This document shows positions 40,289 to 49,586 of a DNA stretch of 64,000 bases, piece after piece. A program made the position numbers and the translations under genes. Origin of the DNA: QHXW01 sp963752965 (GTDB lineage: Bacteria; Acidobacteriota; Terriglobia; Bryobacterales; Bryobacteraceae). Within the stretch, counting starts at the first letter, position 1. The number at the start of each line of letters is the position of its first letter. The notes beneath the pieces are model-generated. The model worked only from the letters and a program-made list of their open reading frames with translations. It was not told the DNA's origin and ran no database searches. The stretch lies in contig CAVWAJ010000008.1 of the NCBI GenBank assembly GCA_963752965.1, forward strand, positions 62,001 to 126,000, read 5' to 3'.

Positions 40289-42178
40289 ATGCGAGTTTCG
40301 AAGGCCTTAGCACCGATTCTGGTCGTCTACGGTGCAGGCCTGTATGCGCAGACGATCTCTTTCCTGCCACCGGTTAACGCCTTTGAATCCGGATCTTCCC
40401 GGCCGACCGATATGTGTAATCTGTGCCTGGCAACTGCAGATTTCAATGGCGACGGAAAGATTGACATTCTGTACTCCGGGACTGAGTTTTTGCCCTTTGC
40501 TGGTGTGTTACTTGGCAACGGCGACGGGACTTTTCGGGCCGGCTTTGAGTTCAATGCCAACAATCTGCCGTCGGGTCCGGGGGCTGTGGCCTCCATCTTC
40601 ACCGCCGACTTCAACGGCGACGGTAAGATGGATGTTGCGCTGGGAGGGCCGATTGGCACCCAAATCTACCTAGGCCAGGGGGATGGCACGTTTATTGAGC
40701 CGGGGAACTTTATTGACCCTGGCAGTTGTAACTATCTGGTTGCTATCGCCGATGTGAATCGCGACGGCAAACCCGATCTGATCTGCGGCACTTCCGTCAT
40801 GCTGGGGAAGGGCGATGGCACGTTTGGGCCCGCACAGCACGTGTTCAACGGTACGGCGGTGCGGGTGGCCGATTTCAATGACGATGGCAACCCTGACGTC
40901 CTGGTGGTCAGCGTATCCGGCCAACTGATGCTCGCGCTCGGCCGCGGCGACGGCACGTTCGGCCCCGCCACGCCTGTCACCAGCCTGTTGAATCCGCAGA
41001 CCATTCAGACGGGCGACTTCAATGGTGATGGGCACCTGGATATCGCGGGTGCATCGGCGGACGGAACCGAAATCGTGGTGCTGCCCGGGCACGGCGACGG
41101 AACCTTCGGAGCGCCGATCTTTACGGTCGGCGTGCCTGGCCCCCTCACGGCAGTAGCTGACTTCAATCACGATGGGAAACTGGATCTGGTGGCCGGAGAC
41201 GCGTTGCTTGCCGGCAATGGCGATGGCACGTTCCGGTTTCCTGTTTTTGCCGGGATTGCCACCGAGGCCTGCAACCCTTTGGCGGAGACGGAAGGCGGCC
41301 TACTGTGTACCTACAATCACGAGTCAACGGCGGTGGCCGACTTCAACGGGGACGGGTTACCGGATCTGGCTTCCGGATACACCATCGTCGGATATTCGAA
41401 TGCTGCTCAGGCGTCGATTTCAGTGATGCTCAATGACAGCCCTGGAAATGGCTTCACGGCAACGGGAGTATCGTCCGCAACCTACACTTGGCCTGTGGGA
41501 CCAGGTTCGCTTGTCTCGGCTTTCGGGTTCGGTCTCGCGCCTGCGACTGTGACTGCGACATCCTACCCGTGGCCGACAACGTTGGGCGGCATCCGGCTTC
41601 ACATACAGGACCGAACCCATACCAGCGATATGCTGGCCCCTTTGCTCTACGTCTCGCCAACGCAAATCAATTACGTAATGCCGTCGAGCGATCCATTTGC
41701 GTGGATCAGTATTGAACGCGTGGGTTCGCCGTGGATTGCGCAAGGGGTGTCAGTGCCGATCAGCACGCTCGCGGCCGGTTTGTTCACGGTCGGTGACGGT
41801 TTGGCTGCGGCGAGCGCTGTGCGCTTCTCGGGCGAGACTGAGATTCCGGTTCTCGTCTCCGTCTGTGTGGAAGGGATCTGCGACTCAGTTCCCATCGATC
41901 TATCAGGGGGACCGGTGAACCTGAGTCTTTACGGAACAGGTTTTGCGATGGCTGCCACATCCCTCTCAACCTGTTCGATCGCCGGACAGACGCTTCCCGT
42001 TGCCTACGCGGGTCCGCAAGTGCAACTGGCTGGACTGGATGAAATCACGGTACTACTGCCACAGAGCCTCGCAGGCACCGGAAACACTTCCATCTCTTGC
42101 TCTTTAGGCAGCGCGACGCCACCGGAGTTACCACCGCCGCCGTCATTGACGAACGCGGTGAAACTGGCAATTCGTTGA
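40289..42178 (+). CDS. Secreted VCBS/FG-GAP-repeat protein with Solibacter-type C-terminal domain
   Basis: The 629-residue protein starts with a signal peptide (ALAPILVVYGAGLYAQ). Residues about 35-390 form repeated FG-GAP/VCBS units with calcium-binding cores such as D-F-N-G-D-G-K and D-F-N-D-D-G-N followed by 'GDGTF', arranged as a beta-propeller. From about 390 the sequence changes to 'SSATYTWPVGPGSLVSAFG' and 'VSPTQINYVMP', the signature I know from the Solibacter uncharacterised C-terminal domain (TIGR03437). It is secreted; the ligand is unknown. Confidence 0.88.
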   Translation: MRVSKALAPILVVYGAGLYAQTISFLPPVNAFESGSSRPTDMCNLCLATADFNGDGKIDILYSGTEFLPFAGVLLGNGDGTFRAGFEFNANNLPSGPGAVASIFTADFNGDGKMDVALGGPIGTQIYLGQGDGTFIEPGNFIDPGSCNYLVAIADVNRDGKPDLICGTSVMLGKGDGTFGPAQHVFNGTAVRVADFNDDGNPDVLVVSVSGQLMLALGRGDGTFGPATPVTSLLNPQTIQTGDFNGDGHLDIAGASADGTEIVVLPGHGDGTFGAPIFTVGVPGPLTAVADFNHDGKLDLVAGDALLAGNGDGTFRFPVFAGIATEACNPLAETEGGLLCTYNHESTAVADFNGDGLPDLASGYTIVGYSNAAQASISVMLNDSPGNGFTATGVSSATYTWPVGPGSLVSAFGFGLAPATVTATSYPWPTTLGGIRLHIQDRTHTSDMLAPLLYVSPTQINYVMPSSDPFAWISIERVGSPWIAQGVSVPISTLAAGLFTVGDGLAAASAVRFSGETEIPVLVSVCVEGICDSVPIDLSGGPVNLSLYGTGFAMAATSLSTCSIAGQTLPVAYAGPQVQLAGLDEITVLLPQSLAGTGNTSISCSLGSATPPELPPPPSLTNAVKLAIR

Positions 42179-42191
42179 GACCACCCTGGCT

Positions 42192-43745
42192 TTAGCCGCT
42201 CATGGAGCCCAGAAACTGGGCGTTGGTTTGGGTCTTGCCGAGCTTGTCGAGCAGCAGTTCCATGGTCTCGACGGGGGAGAGCGGATTCAGCACCTTGCGC
42301 AAAATCCACACGCGGTTGAGTTCTTCCTTGGGTAGGAGCAGCTCTTCTTTGCGGGTGCCGCTCTTGTTGATATCGATGGCGGGGAAGACGCGCTTATCGA
42401 CCAGTTTGCGGTCGAGGTGAATTTCCATGTTGCCGGTGCCTTTGAACTCCTCGAAGATAACGTCGTCCATGCGGCTGCCGGTGTCGATGAGGGATGTCGC
42501 GATGATGGTGAGCGAACCGCCCTCTTCGATATTGCGCGCCGCGCCGAAGAAGCGCTTGGGGCGCTGGAGGGCGTTGGAATCAACACCGCCCGAGAGCACT
42601 TTGCCTGATGGCGGCACGATGGTGTTGTAAGCGCGGGCCAGGCGCGTGATGGAATCGAGCAGGATCACGACATCCTTCTTATGCTCGACCAGGCGCTTGG
42701 CTTTTTCGATGACCATTTCGGCGACCTGCACGTGGCGGGTGGCGGGCTCATCGAAGGTGGAACTGATCACCTCGCCGCGCACGGAGCGCTGCATGTCGGT
42801 GACTTCCTCGGGGCGCTCGTCGATCAGCAGCACGATGAGCGAGATCTCCGGGTGGTTGGTGGTGATGGAGTTGGCGATGGACTGCAACAGCATCGTTTTG
42901 CCGGTGCGGGGTGGGGAAACGATGAGTCCGCGCTGGCCTTTGCCGATGGGCGTGAGCAGGTCCATCACGCGGCCGGAGAAGTTTTCTTTGATGGTTTCGA
43001 GCTTCATGCGCTCGTTGGGATAGAGCGGCGTGAGGTTGTCGAAGAAGATTTTGTTGCGGGCTTCCTCGGGCGGCTCGAAGTTGATGGCGTCGACCTTGAT
43101 GAGCGCAAAGTAGCGCTCGCCTTCCTTGGGCGGACGGATCTGGCCGGAGATGGTGTCGCCGGTGCGCAGATCGAAGCGGCGGATCTGCGAAGGCGAAACG
43201 TAGACGTCGTCAGGTCCGGGCAGGTAGTTGTACTCGGGCGCGCGCAGGAAGCCGAAGCCATCGGGAAGGCACTCGAGGACGCCTTCGGAGAAGATGAGGC
43301 CGCTCTTTTCGGCCTGCGTCTGGAGGATTTTGAAGATCAGCTCCTGCTTGCGCAGACCGGCGGCGCCGGCAACGGCCAGATCTTTCGCGACCTGGTTGAG
43401 CTTTTGGATGCTCATGTCCTTCAGCTCGACGAGGTCGAGTGTAGGAGAGCCGTTTTTCGCCTGGGCCTGGCCGCCATGCTTGCGGCGCTGGCCGCCCTGG
43501 TCGGGCCGGTCTCCGCGGTTCTCCTGCGGGCGGCCGTCCCGGTGTTGGGCAGGGCGCTCGGCGCGCTGCTCGGTCTGCTCGGCCGCGTGGTCTCCATCTT
43601 CGGCCGCCGGAGGCGCGGCGGCGGTTGTCTTTTCAGCGGGCTTCTCGTTCCCGGGCAATTCCCGGGTAGCTGCCTTTTCTGTTTTCTCTTGCGGTGGGGT
43701 CGGAGTTACCGACTGCTGTGGTGTGTTTTCGCTATCGCTTGCCAA
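42192..43745 (-). CDS. rho: Transcription termination factor Rho with a low-complexity N-terminal extension
   Basis: Rho core motifs are clear: '[22 protein letters not shown]', '[21 protein letters not shown]', Walker A S-P-P-R-T-G-K-T, the LIDERPEEV and '[12 protein letters not shown]' loops, and '[37 protein letters not shown]'-like sequence. The start I prefer is TTG at 43745, with GAGGGA just upstream and a 40-bp overlap with engB; this gives 517 residues. The first 115 or so residues are rich in Glu, Ala, Pro, Gln and Arg before the conserved '[17 protein letters not shown]'. A frame opening further upstream inside engB is less likely. Confidence 0.94.
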   Translation of the reverse strand: [517 protein letters not shown]

Positions 43746-44323
43746 AGTTCCCTCACTCCCCGGCCCGTTGAGGCCGAGCACGCCAGCGGCTCCGCGTTCT
43801 CCTTGCGGATGGCGTTGAGATTGCGCTGTGCGTCCGATTGGTTGAGTTTGTCCATCTTCGTGGCGATCACCAGATACGGGCGGTGATGCGCCTCCAGCCA
43901 GTATTTCCATTCCAGATCCTGGGGCATCCAGCCCCGGCGGGCATCCAGAATGACGAGCGAAAGCCGGAGCGCCGCTCGATTTAACAAATAGGCTTCCAGA
44001 AGCTCCATCCAGGCGGCTGCCTGTTGCCGGGACACCTTGCTGTAACCATAGCCCGGCAGATCGACGAAATAACAACTGCCCACACCGGATAAGGCTCCAC
44101 TCGTGACGCGATAAAAGTTGATCGTTTGTGTTCGACCCGGCGTGTTACTGGTGTGAGCCAATCCCTTGCAGCCGATCAGGGCATTGATCAAGCTGGATTT
44201 CCCGGCGTTGCTTCTCCCTAAGAATGCGATCTCGGCCAAGCCGTCAGAGGGGAACTGGACCGGCGAAGCCGCACTAACTATGAATTCTGCTATCAAGCTA
44301 CCAAAAAGCGAAGCCGAGGGCAA
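43706..44323 (-). CDS. engB: Ribosome-biogenesis GTPase EngB (YsxC/YihA)
   Basis: The 205-residue single-domain GTPase has G1 G-R-S-N-A-G-K-S-S, G2 'TPGRTQTINFY', G3 D-L-P-G-Y-G-Y and G4 T-K-M-D. The frame has no ATG upstream of the G domain, so TTG at 44323, preceded by a G-run, is the most likely start; another TTG lies about 27 bases downstream. It ends inside the start of rho. Confidence 0.93.
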   Translation of the reverse strand: MPSASLFGSLIAEFIVSAASPVQFPSDGLAEIAFLGRSNAGKSSLINALIGCKGLAHTSNTPGRTQTINFYRVTSGALSGVGSCYFVDLPGYGYSKVSRQQAAAWMELLEAYLLNRAALRLSLVILDARRGWMPQDLEWKYWLEAHHRPYLVIATKMDKLNQSDAQRNLNAIRKENAEPLACSASTGRGVRELWQAIAKTHHSSR

Positions 44324-44362
44324 ACCCCCCGTGCGAACCGGACCGGGCTTACCCGGCGTCCG

Positions 44363-46783
44363 CTAGTGCGCCCGGCTTTCCTCAACCGGCTGCGTGGGTA
44401 CTTCCACGCCTGCTGGCATGGGTAACGCGGTGATCTCGCCATCCAGGGCGATTCTCAGCACGTCGTCCATGTTCTCGACGAAATGAAGCTTCATCACGTT
44501 ACGGATATTCTCCGGGATATCCGGGAGATCCTTCTGATTGTCCGCCGGCATGATGGCTTCGAAGATACCGTGTCGGTGCGCGGCCATCAGTTTCTCTTTG
44601 AGGCCGCCGATGGGCAGGACTTTGCCACGCAGCGTGATTTCGCCGGTCATGGCGATATCGCCACGGACGGGAACCTTGGTGAGCGCGCTGCAAATTGTGG
44701 TGGCGATCGTGATGCCTGCCGAAGGGCCGTCCTTGGGGATGGCTCCCTCCGGAATGTGAAGGTGCACGTCGAGATTACGGTAGAAATCCCGGGGCAGGCC
44801 AAACTGGTGCGCGCGCGAGCGGATGTAACTCATGGCTGCCTGCGCGGATTCCTGCATGACGTCGCCCAGCTTGCCGGTGACCATGAGTTTGCCTTTGCCT
44901 TCCATCAGCGTGGCTTCGGTGGTCAGAATCTGGCCGCCCACTTCGGTCCATGCTAGGCCGGTCGCGGCGCCCACTTCACTCTTCTTGTCGGTCGTGAGAT
45001 CGCGGAACTTGGCCGGACCCAGCAGGTCAGACAGCTTTTCCGGCGTGACGGTTTCCAGCGGCAAGTCGGATTTATTCTTGGCTTGCGCACTTTCGTGATT
45101 CACAACTTTGCGGGCGGTCTTGCGGCAGATGTTGCCAATTTCGCGCTCGAGGTTTCGCACGCCGGCTTCCCGCGTGTAGAACTGGATGAGGCCGGTCAAG
45201 CCCGGGTCGGTAAACTCGATCCGCTTGCCCGAGAGTCCGGTCTGCTCCATCTGCTTGCGCACCAGAAAGCGCTTGGCAATCTCGAGTTTTTCGTACTCAG
45301 TGTAGCCCGAGAGGCGAATCACTTCCATGCGATCCTGCAAAGCGGGCGGAATGGTGTGCAGGACGTTGGCGGTGGCGATGAAAAAGACCTGGCTGAGGTC
45401 GTATTCGACGTCGAGATAGTGATCCATGAACATGAAGTTCTGTTCGGGATCGAGGACTTCCAGTAAAGCGGAGGACGGGTCGCCGCGGAAATCGGTCGAC
45501 ATCTTGTCGACTTCATCCAGCATGAAAACAGGGTTGCGCGTGCCGGCCTTCTTCATCATCTGGATGATCTGGCCGGGCAGGGCGCCGATGTAAGTGCGGC
45601 GGTGGCCGCGGACTTCGGCTTCATCGCGCACACCGCCGAGCGACAGGCGCACGAACTTGCGGCCGGTGGCCTTGGCGATGGACATGCCGAGCGAGGTCTT
45701 GCCCACGCCCGGAGGTCCGACGAAGCACAGGATGGAACCTTTGGGATTCTTGACCAGGCGGCGCACCGCGAGGAATTCCAGGATGCGCTCCTTGATCTTT
45801 TCCAGGCCGTAGTGATCCGATTCGAGAACCTGCTCGGCGAACTTGAGCTCGCGAATTTCCTTGGACTTCTTTTTCCACGGCACAGCGAGCAGCCAGTCGA
45901 GGTAGTTGCGCGACACGGTGGACTCGGCCGACATGGGCGGCATGTTCTCGAGGCGCTTGAGCTCGGCCATGGCCTTGTCGAGCGCGTCCTTGGTCATGCC
46001 GGCGGTCTCAATGCGCTTCTTCAGCTCATCGATCTCGCTTTTTTCGCCGCGGCCCAGTTCCTTCTGGATGGCCTTGATCTTTTCGTTGAGGTAATACTCT
46101 TTTTGCGCCTTCTCCATCTGGCGCTTGACGCGGCCTTGAATGGTGCGATCGACATTGAGCTTTTCGATCTCGATGTCGAGCATTTCGGCAACGCGCGTGA
46201 GGCGGTCGATGGGATCGAAGATCTCGAGCAGGTCCTGCTTCTCTTCGATGGTGAGCTGGAGATTGGCGCCCACGGTATCGGCCAGCTTGCCCGGGTCATC
46301 TACCCGGACGGCGGCGATCATGGTCTCGTAGTTGAGATTTTGGCTCAGCTTGACGTACTGCTCGAAAAGACCCGTGACACGCGTGACGAGAGATTCGAGC
46401 TGCGGGCCCGCTTCGACACGGTAGCCGACGGTTCGCACCACCGCTCGGAAGAAGCCTTCGTCATCCGTGACCGAAACCACCTTTGCGCGTTCCACGCCTT
46501 CGACCAGGACCTTGATGTTGCCATCGGGCAGCTTGAGGCTTTGCACGATGTTGACGATGGTGCCGACGCTGAAAATTTCGTTGGGCTTCGGTTCATCGAT
46601 GGAAGCATCGTGCTGCGTGGCCAGGAAAATCTTCTTGTCGCCGGCCATGGCTTCTTCCAGGGCCCGGACGCTCGATTCACGCCCCACGACGAACGGCGTC
46701 ATCATATACGGGAAGATCACGACGTCCCGTATGGGCATCATCGGCAAACGTTTCGTTTCGGATTTCTCTTTCGAAGTGAGCAT
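44363..46783 (-). CDS. lon: Lon ATP-dependent protease
   Basis: The 806-residue protein has the N-terminal substrate domain, Walker A G-P-P-G-V-G-K-T-S, 'SLGGVRDEAEVRGHRRTYIG', Walker B 'NPVFMLDEVDKM', and the protease dyad: Ser in K-D-G-P-S-A-G and Lys in G-L-K-E-K-L. Lon degrades misfolded and regulatory proteins. The ATG at 46783 is preferred over GTG at 46789. It lies downstream of clpX in the usual tig-clpX-lon order. Confidence 0.96.
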   Translation of the reverse strand: MLTSKEKSETKRLPMMPIRDVVIFPYMMTPFVVGRESSVRALEEAMAGDKKIFLATQHDASIDEPKPNEIFSVGTIVNIVQSLKLPDGNIKVLVEGVERAKVVSVTDDEGFFRAVVRTVGYRVEAGPQLESLVTRVTGLFEQYVKLSQNLNYETMIAAVRVDDPGKLADTVGANLQLTIEEKQDLLEIFDPIDRLTRVAEMLDIEIEKLNVDRTIQGRVKRQMEKAQKEYYLNEKIKAIQKELGRGEKSEIDELKKRIETAGMTKDALDKAMAELKRLENMPPMSAESTVSRNYLDWLLAVPWKKKSKEIRELKFAEQVLESDHYGLEKIKERILEFLAVRRLVKNPKGSILCFVGPPGVGKTSLGMSIAKATGRKFVRLSLGGVRDEAEVRGHRRTYIGALPGQIIQMMKKAGTRNPVFMLDEVDKMSTDFRGDPSSALLEVLDPEQNFMFMDHYLDVEYDLSQVFFIATANVLHTIPPALQDRMEVIRLSGYTEYEKLEIAKRFLVRKQMEQTGLSGKRIEFTDPGLTGLIQFYTREAGVRNLEREIGNICRKTARKVVNHESAQAKNKSDLPLETVTPEKLSDLLGPAKFRDLTTDKKSEVGAATGLAWTEVGGQILTTEATLMEGKGKLMVTGKLGDVMQESAQAAMSYIRSRAHQFGLPRDFYRNLDVHLHIPEGAIPKDGPSAGITIATTICSALTKVPVRGDIAMTGEITLRGKVLPIGGLKEKLMAAHRHGIFEAIMPADNQKDLPDIPENIRNVMKLHFVENMDDVLRIALDGEITALPMPAGVEVPTQPVEESRAH

Positions 46784-46835
46784 GAACACCTAAGGAAGGC
46801 GGGAGAATACGACAGGCAGCTTGACCTGGTTTAGC

Positions 46836-48107
46836 TTATCCAGCCTTTTCTAATAGTGTAAGACTGATCTTCTGCGAAAGCACCATTTCTTTGGTCACCT
46901 GAAATTCGCGGACCTTTTTGTAGGACGGAAGATAGTACATGAGGTCCAGCATCAGGTCTTCCAGGATCATTCGCAGACCGCGCGCCCCGACCTTGCGCTC
47001 CATGGCGAGGGCCGCGATGGCATCGAGCGCATCGTCACTAAACTTCAAGCGCACGTTTTCGAACTCGAACAACTTCTGGTACTGCCGGATAATGGCGTTC
47101 TTCGGTTTGGTAAGAATCTGAATGAGGGCGTGCTTATCGAGATCCTGGAGTACAGCGACCACGGGCAGCCGGCCGATGAATTCGGGGATGAAGCCGAACT
47201 TGATGAGGTCGGTGGGCTGGGCCTGCTCGAGCAGATCGATATCGCGCTGGCCGCCCACGGTCAGGGGCTTCACGTGGGTCTTTTCCTGCTCGGCAAGGAA
47301 GCCCATAGACTTCTTGCCAACGCGCTTGCCAATGACTTTTTCCAGTCCGACAAACGCGCCACCGCAGATGAACAGAATGTTGGTGGTATCGACGGGAGTA
47401 AACTCCTGGTGCGGGTGCTTGCGCCCGCCTTGCGGCGGCACATTGGCGACGGTGCCTTCGAGAATCTTGAGCAGCGCCTGCTGCACGCCTTCCCCGGAGA
47501 CGTCGCGAGTGATCGACGGGTTCTCGTCCTTGCGGCAGATCTTGTCGATTTCGTCGATGTAGATAATGCCTTGCTGGCACTTGGCCACATCGCCATCGGC
47601 AGCCTGGAGGAGCTTGAGGATGATGTTCTCGACGTCCTCACCAACGTAGCCGGCTTCGGTCAACGTGGTGGCATCGACAATGGCGAAGGGCACGTCAAGA
47701 ATGCGCGCGAGCGTCTGCGCCATGAGCGTCTTGCCGGTGCCGGTGGGGCCGATCAGAAGAATATTGGATTTCGAAAGCTCCACTTCGGTGTTGCGCATCC
47801 GGTTCATGTGAATGCGCTTGCAGTGGTTGTACACCGCGACCGCGAGTTTCTTCTTCGTGGGCTCCTGCCCGATAACGTAGGAGTCCAGGAATTCCTTGAC
47901 TTCAAGCGGCTTGGGCAGCTTGTTGGGGCTGGTAGTCGGCTGCTCGCTCTTATCGTCTTCGAGAATCGAGTTACAGACGGCGATGCACTCGTCGCAAATG
48001 TAGGCGCGCGGGTAGTCGCTGGGCGAAGAGATCAGTTTGCCGACTACATCCTGACTTTTATGACAGAACGAGCACCGCAAAGCTTCATCCGTTCCGGGAC
48101 GCTTCAC
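46836..48107 (-). CDS. clpX: ClpX ATPase subunit of Clp protease
   Basis: The 423-residue unfoldase has the zinc-binding N-terminal domain (C12, C15, C38, C41), Walker A G-P-T-G-T-G-K-T, Walker B 'GIIYIDEIDKI' and the pore loop 'GYVGEDVE'. The ClpP-docking IGF loop is kept as M-G-F in 'KKSMGFLAEQEK'. The start is GTG at 48107 with GAGGAG eight bases before. clpP is not adjacent, though it usually lies between tig and clpX. Confidence 0.96.
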   Translation of the reverse strand: MKRPGTDEALRCSFCHKSQDVVGKLISSPSDYPRAYICDECIAVCNSILEDDKSEQPTTSPNKLPKPLEVKEFLDSYVIGQEPTKKKLAVAVYNHCKRIHMNRMRNTEVELSKSNILLIGPTGTGKTLMAQTLARILDVPFAIVDATTLTEAGYVGEDVENIILKLLQAADGDVAKCQQGIIYIDEIDKICRKDENPSITRDVSGEGVQQALLKILEGTVANVPPQGGRKHPHQEFTPVDTTNILFICGGAFVGLEKVIGKRVGKKSMGFLAEQEKTHVKPLTVGGQRDIDLLEQAQPTDLIKFGFIPEFIGRLPVVAVLQDLDKHALIQILTKPKNAIIRQYQKLFEFENVRLKFSDDALDAIAALAMERKVGARGLRMILEDLMLDLMYYLPSYKKVREFQVTKEMVLSQKISLTLLEKAG

Positions 48108-48191
48108 GCATCAATCTCCTCTACCGCCTGTGGTGCGCCAGGGGGGAAGTGGTGTGGCGGGCGCACGTTAACTTTCCGGTATACCAGTCCC

Positions 48192-48220
48192 ATTATCGCC
48201 TGAACGCGGGCGGGAAGCAA
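48192..48220 (-). promoter_or_regulatory. Putative promoter of clpX
   Basis: On the minus strand, TTGCTT (48220-48215) and GATAAT (48197-48192, five of six) are 17 bp apart. The transcript would begin about 80 nt before the clpX GTG. The presence of a promoter here means clpX need not depend on tig. Confidence 0.45.
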
Positions 48221-48287
48221 TTAAACATTGGATAGCAATAGCCCCTTGGCTTACCTTGGGTTACAGCGATTCCTGCACCGTGGTGAT

Positions 48288-49559
48288 TCACTCTTCCGCA
48301 GTCTTCTCGGCATGCTCGAACAGGAAGTTGAGCGTCTTCTCGGTCTGGATATGGGAAGCAATGCGGCCGAGCGTGCCGTCTTTCTCGAAACGCAGGCGGA
48401 CGGCGGCGAAGGGCTCGCGTTGCTGTTTGGCGATGCGTTCGACCTCTTTATCCACCTCATCGTGTGTGGCGCCGATGGCCTCGCGTTCGGCGATCCGGGA
48501 GAGCAACAACGAGGCTTTTACCTCACCGAGGGCCTTATCCCGCTGGGAGGATTTGACCTTATGCCAATCGAGCTGAATCTTGCTGGCGTCGACGCCTTCC
48601 GCGGCTAGAGAATGCAGGGTCTGCTCCACCCGGTTGCGTATCTGGCGGTCGATGAAAGCCTCCGGAACCGGGAATTCGTGCGCGGCCACGAGCTTTTCCA
48701 CGAGCTTGTTCTTGGCCTCCTGCTGGGCCTCCTGCTGCCGCTGCGCAAACAGGTTCTTGCGCAATGCCTCCCGCAGCTCGTCGACGGTGCGGAAGTCGCC
48801 GAGGTCTTGGGCGAATTCGTCGTTCACCTCGGGCAGTTCCTTCTTGCGAATACCTTTCACGGCCACGTGAAAGCGGACGGTTTTACCGGCGAGCTTCGAT
48901 TGCGCGTAATTCTCCGGATACGTGACGTCGAAATCCTTTTCTTCTCTGGGAGACATGCCGCGAAGGTTCTCGGTGAAGGCCGGGAGCGTGTCCTCGGCGC
49001 CTATGTGCAGCATCATTTCGTCCTGCTTGACGGGCGGGCCTTCGATTCCGGAAAGGCTTTCGATCGAAATTACGGCATGATCGCCGTCCTGAATGGGCCG
49101 GGGGTCGACGTTGGTGTAATCCGCTTTCTGGTCGCGGATCTCTTCGACGCGCTTGGCCACGTCTTCGTCGGTGATTTGCGGATCTTTGTAGGGGACGGAG
49201 AGGGTCCGGTAATCTTCGTTCAGCTCGATTTGCGGGAAAACCTCGAATTCGGCTTTGAAACGGAGCGGTTCGCCGCGGTGGAAGTGGACGTCGGAAATGT
49301 CGGGCTGGCCCACGATGTGCAATTCCTGCTTTTCCAGCTCCTGCTCCAGAAACTTAGGGACCAGATGCTCGAGCACCTGCTGGCGGATATCGCCTTCAAA
49401 CTGCTTGCGAACCAGGCCTGCCGGTGCTTTACCGGGGCGGAAGCCGGGGAGTTTGGCGCGCTGCTGGAACGAGCCGACGACGCGCTCGGTCTCGCTCTCC
49501 ACGGTGTCCACCGGGATCGAGATTTCGAGCGAATGCCTGCAACCTTCAACTAATGACAA
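48288..49559 (-). CDS. tig: Trigger factor chaperone
   Basis: The 423-residue protein shows the ribosome-binding signature in 'RVVGSFQQRAKLPGFRPGKAP' (G-F-R-x-G-K), the central PPIase-like domain ('GDHAVISIES', 'LPAFTENLRGMSPREEKDFDVTYPENYA') and the C-terminal helical arms. Trigger factor folds nascent chains at the ribosome exit. The frame lacks an ATG; TTG at 49559 with GAGG nearby is the most likely start. Confidence 0.95.
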   Translation of the reverse strand: MSLVEGCRHSLEISIPVDTVESETERVVGSFQQRAKLPGFRPGKAPAGLVRKQFEGDIRQQVLEHLVPKFLEQELEKQELHIVGQPDISDVHFHRGEPLRFKAEFEVFPQIELNEDYRTLSVPYKDPQITDEDVAKRVEEIRDQKADYTNVDPRPIQDGDHAVISIESLSGIEGPPVKQDEMMLHIGAEDTLPAFTENLRGMSPREEKDFDVTYPENYAQSKLAGKTVRFHVAVKGIRKKELPEVNDEFAQDLGDFRTVDELREALRKNLFAQRQQEAQQEAKNKLVEKLVAAHEFPVPEAFIDRQIRNRVEQTLHSLAAEGVDASKIQLDWHKVKSSQRDKALGEVKASLLLSRIAEREAIGATHDEVDKEVERIAKQQREPFAAVRLRFEKDGTLGRIASHIQTEKTLNFLFEHAEKTAEE

Positions 49560-49586
49560 TGGAACATACCTCGGATGGATTCCATT

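Noticed and set aside
43746..44075. Longer N-terminus of Rho reaching into engB
   Set aside because: It would overlap engB by 370 bp, and the sequence reads as the antisense-frame shadow of the GTPase.
45602..46834. 410-codon plus-strand frame opposite lon
   Set aside because: It is antisense to a well-defined Lon gene and has no recognisable motif.
48108..48287. Possible remnant of clpP between tig and clpX
   Set aside because: Only 180 bp, with no Ser-His catalytic motifs in any frame; it contains a promoter-like sequence instead.
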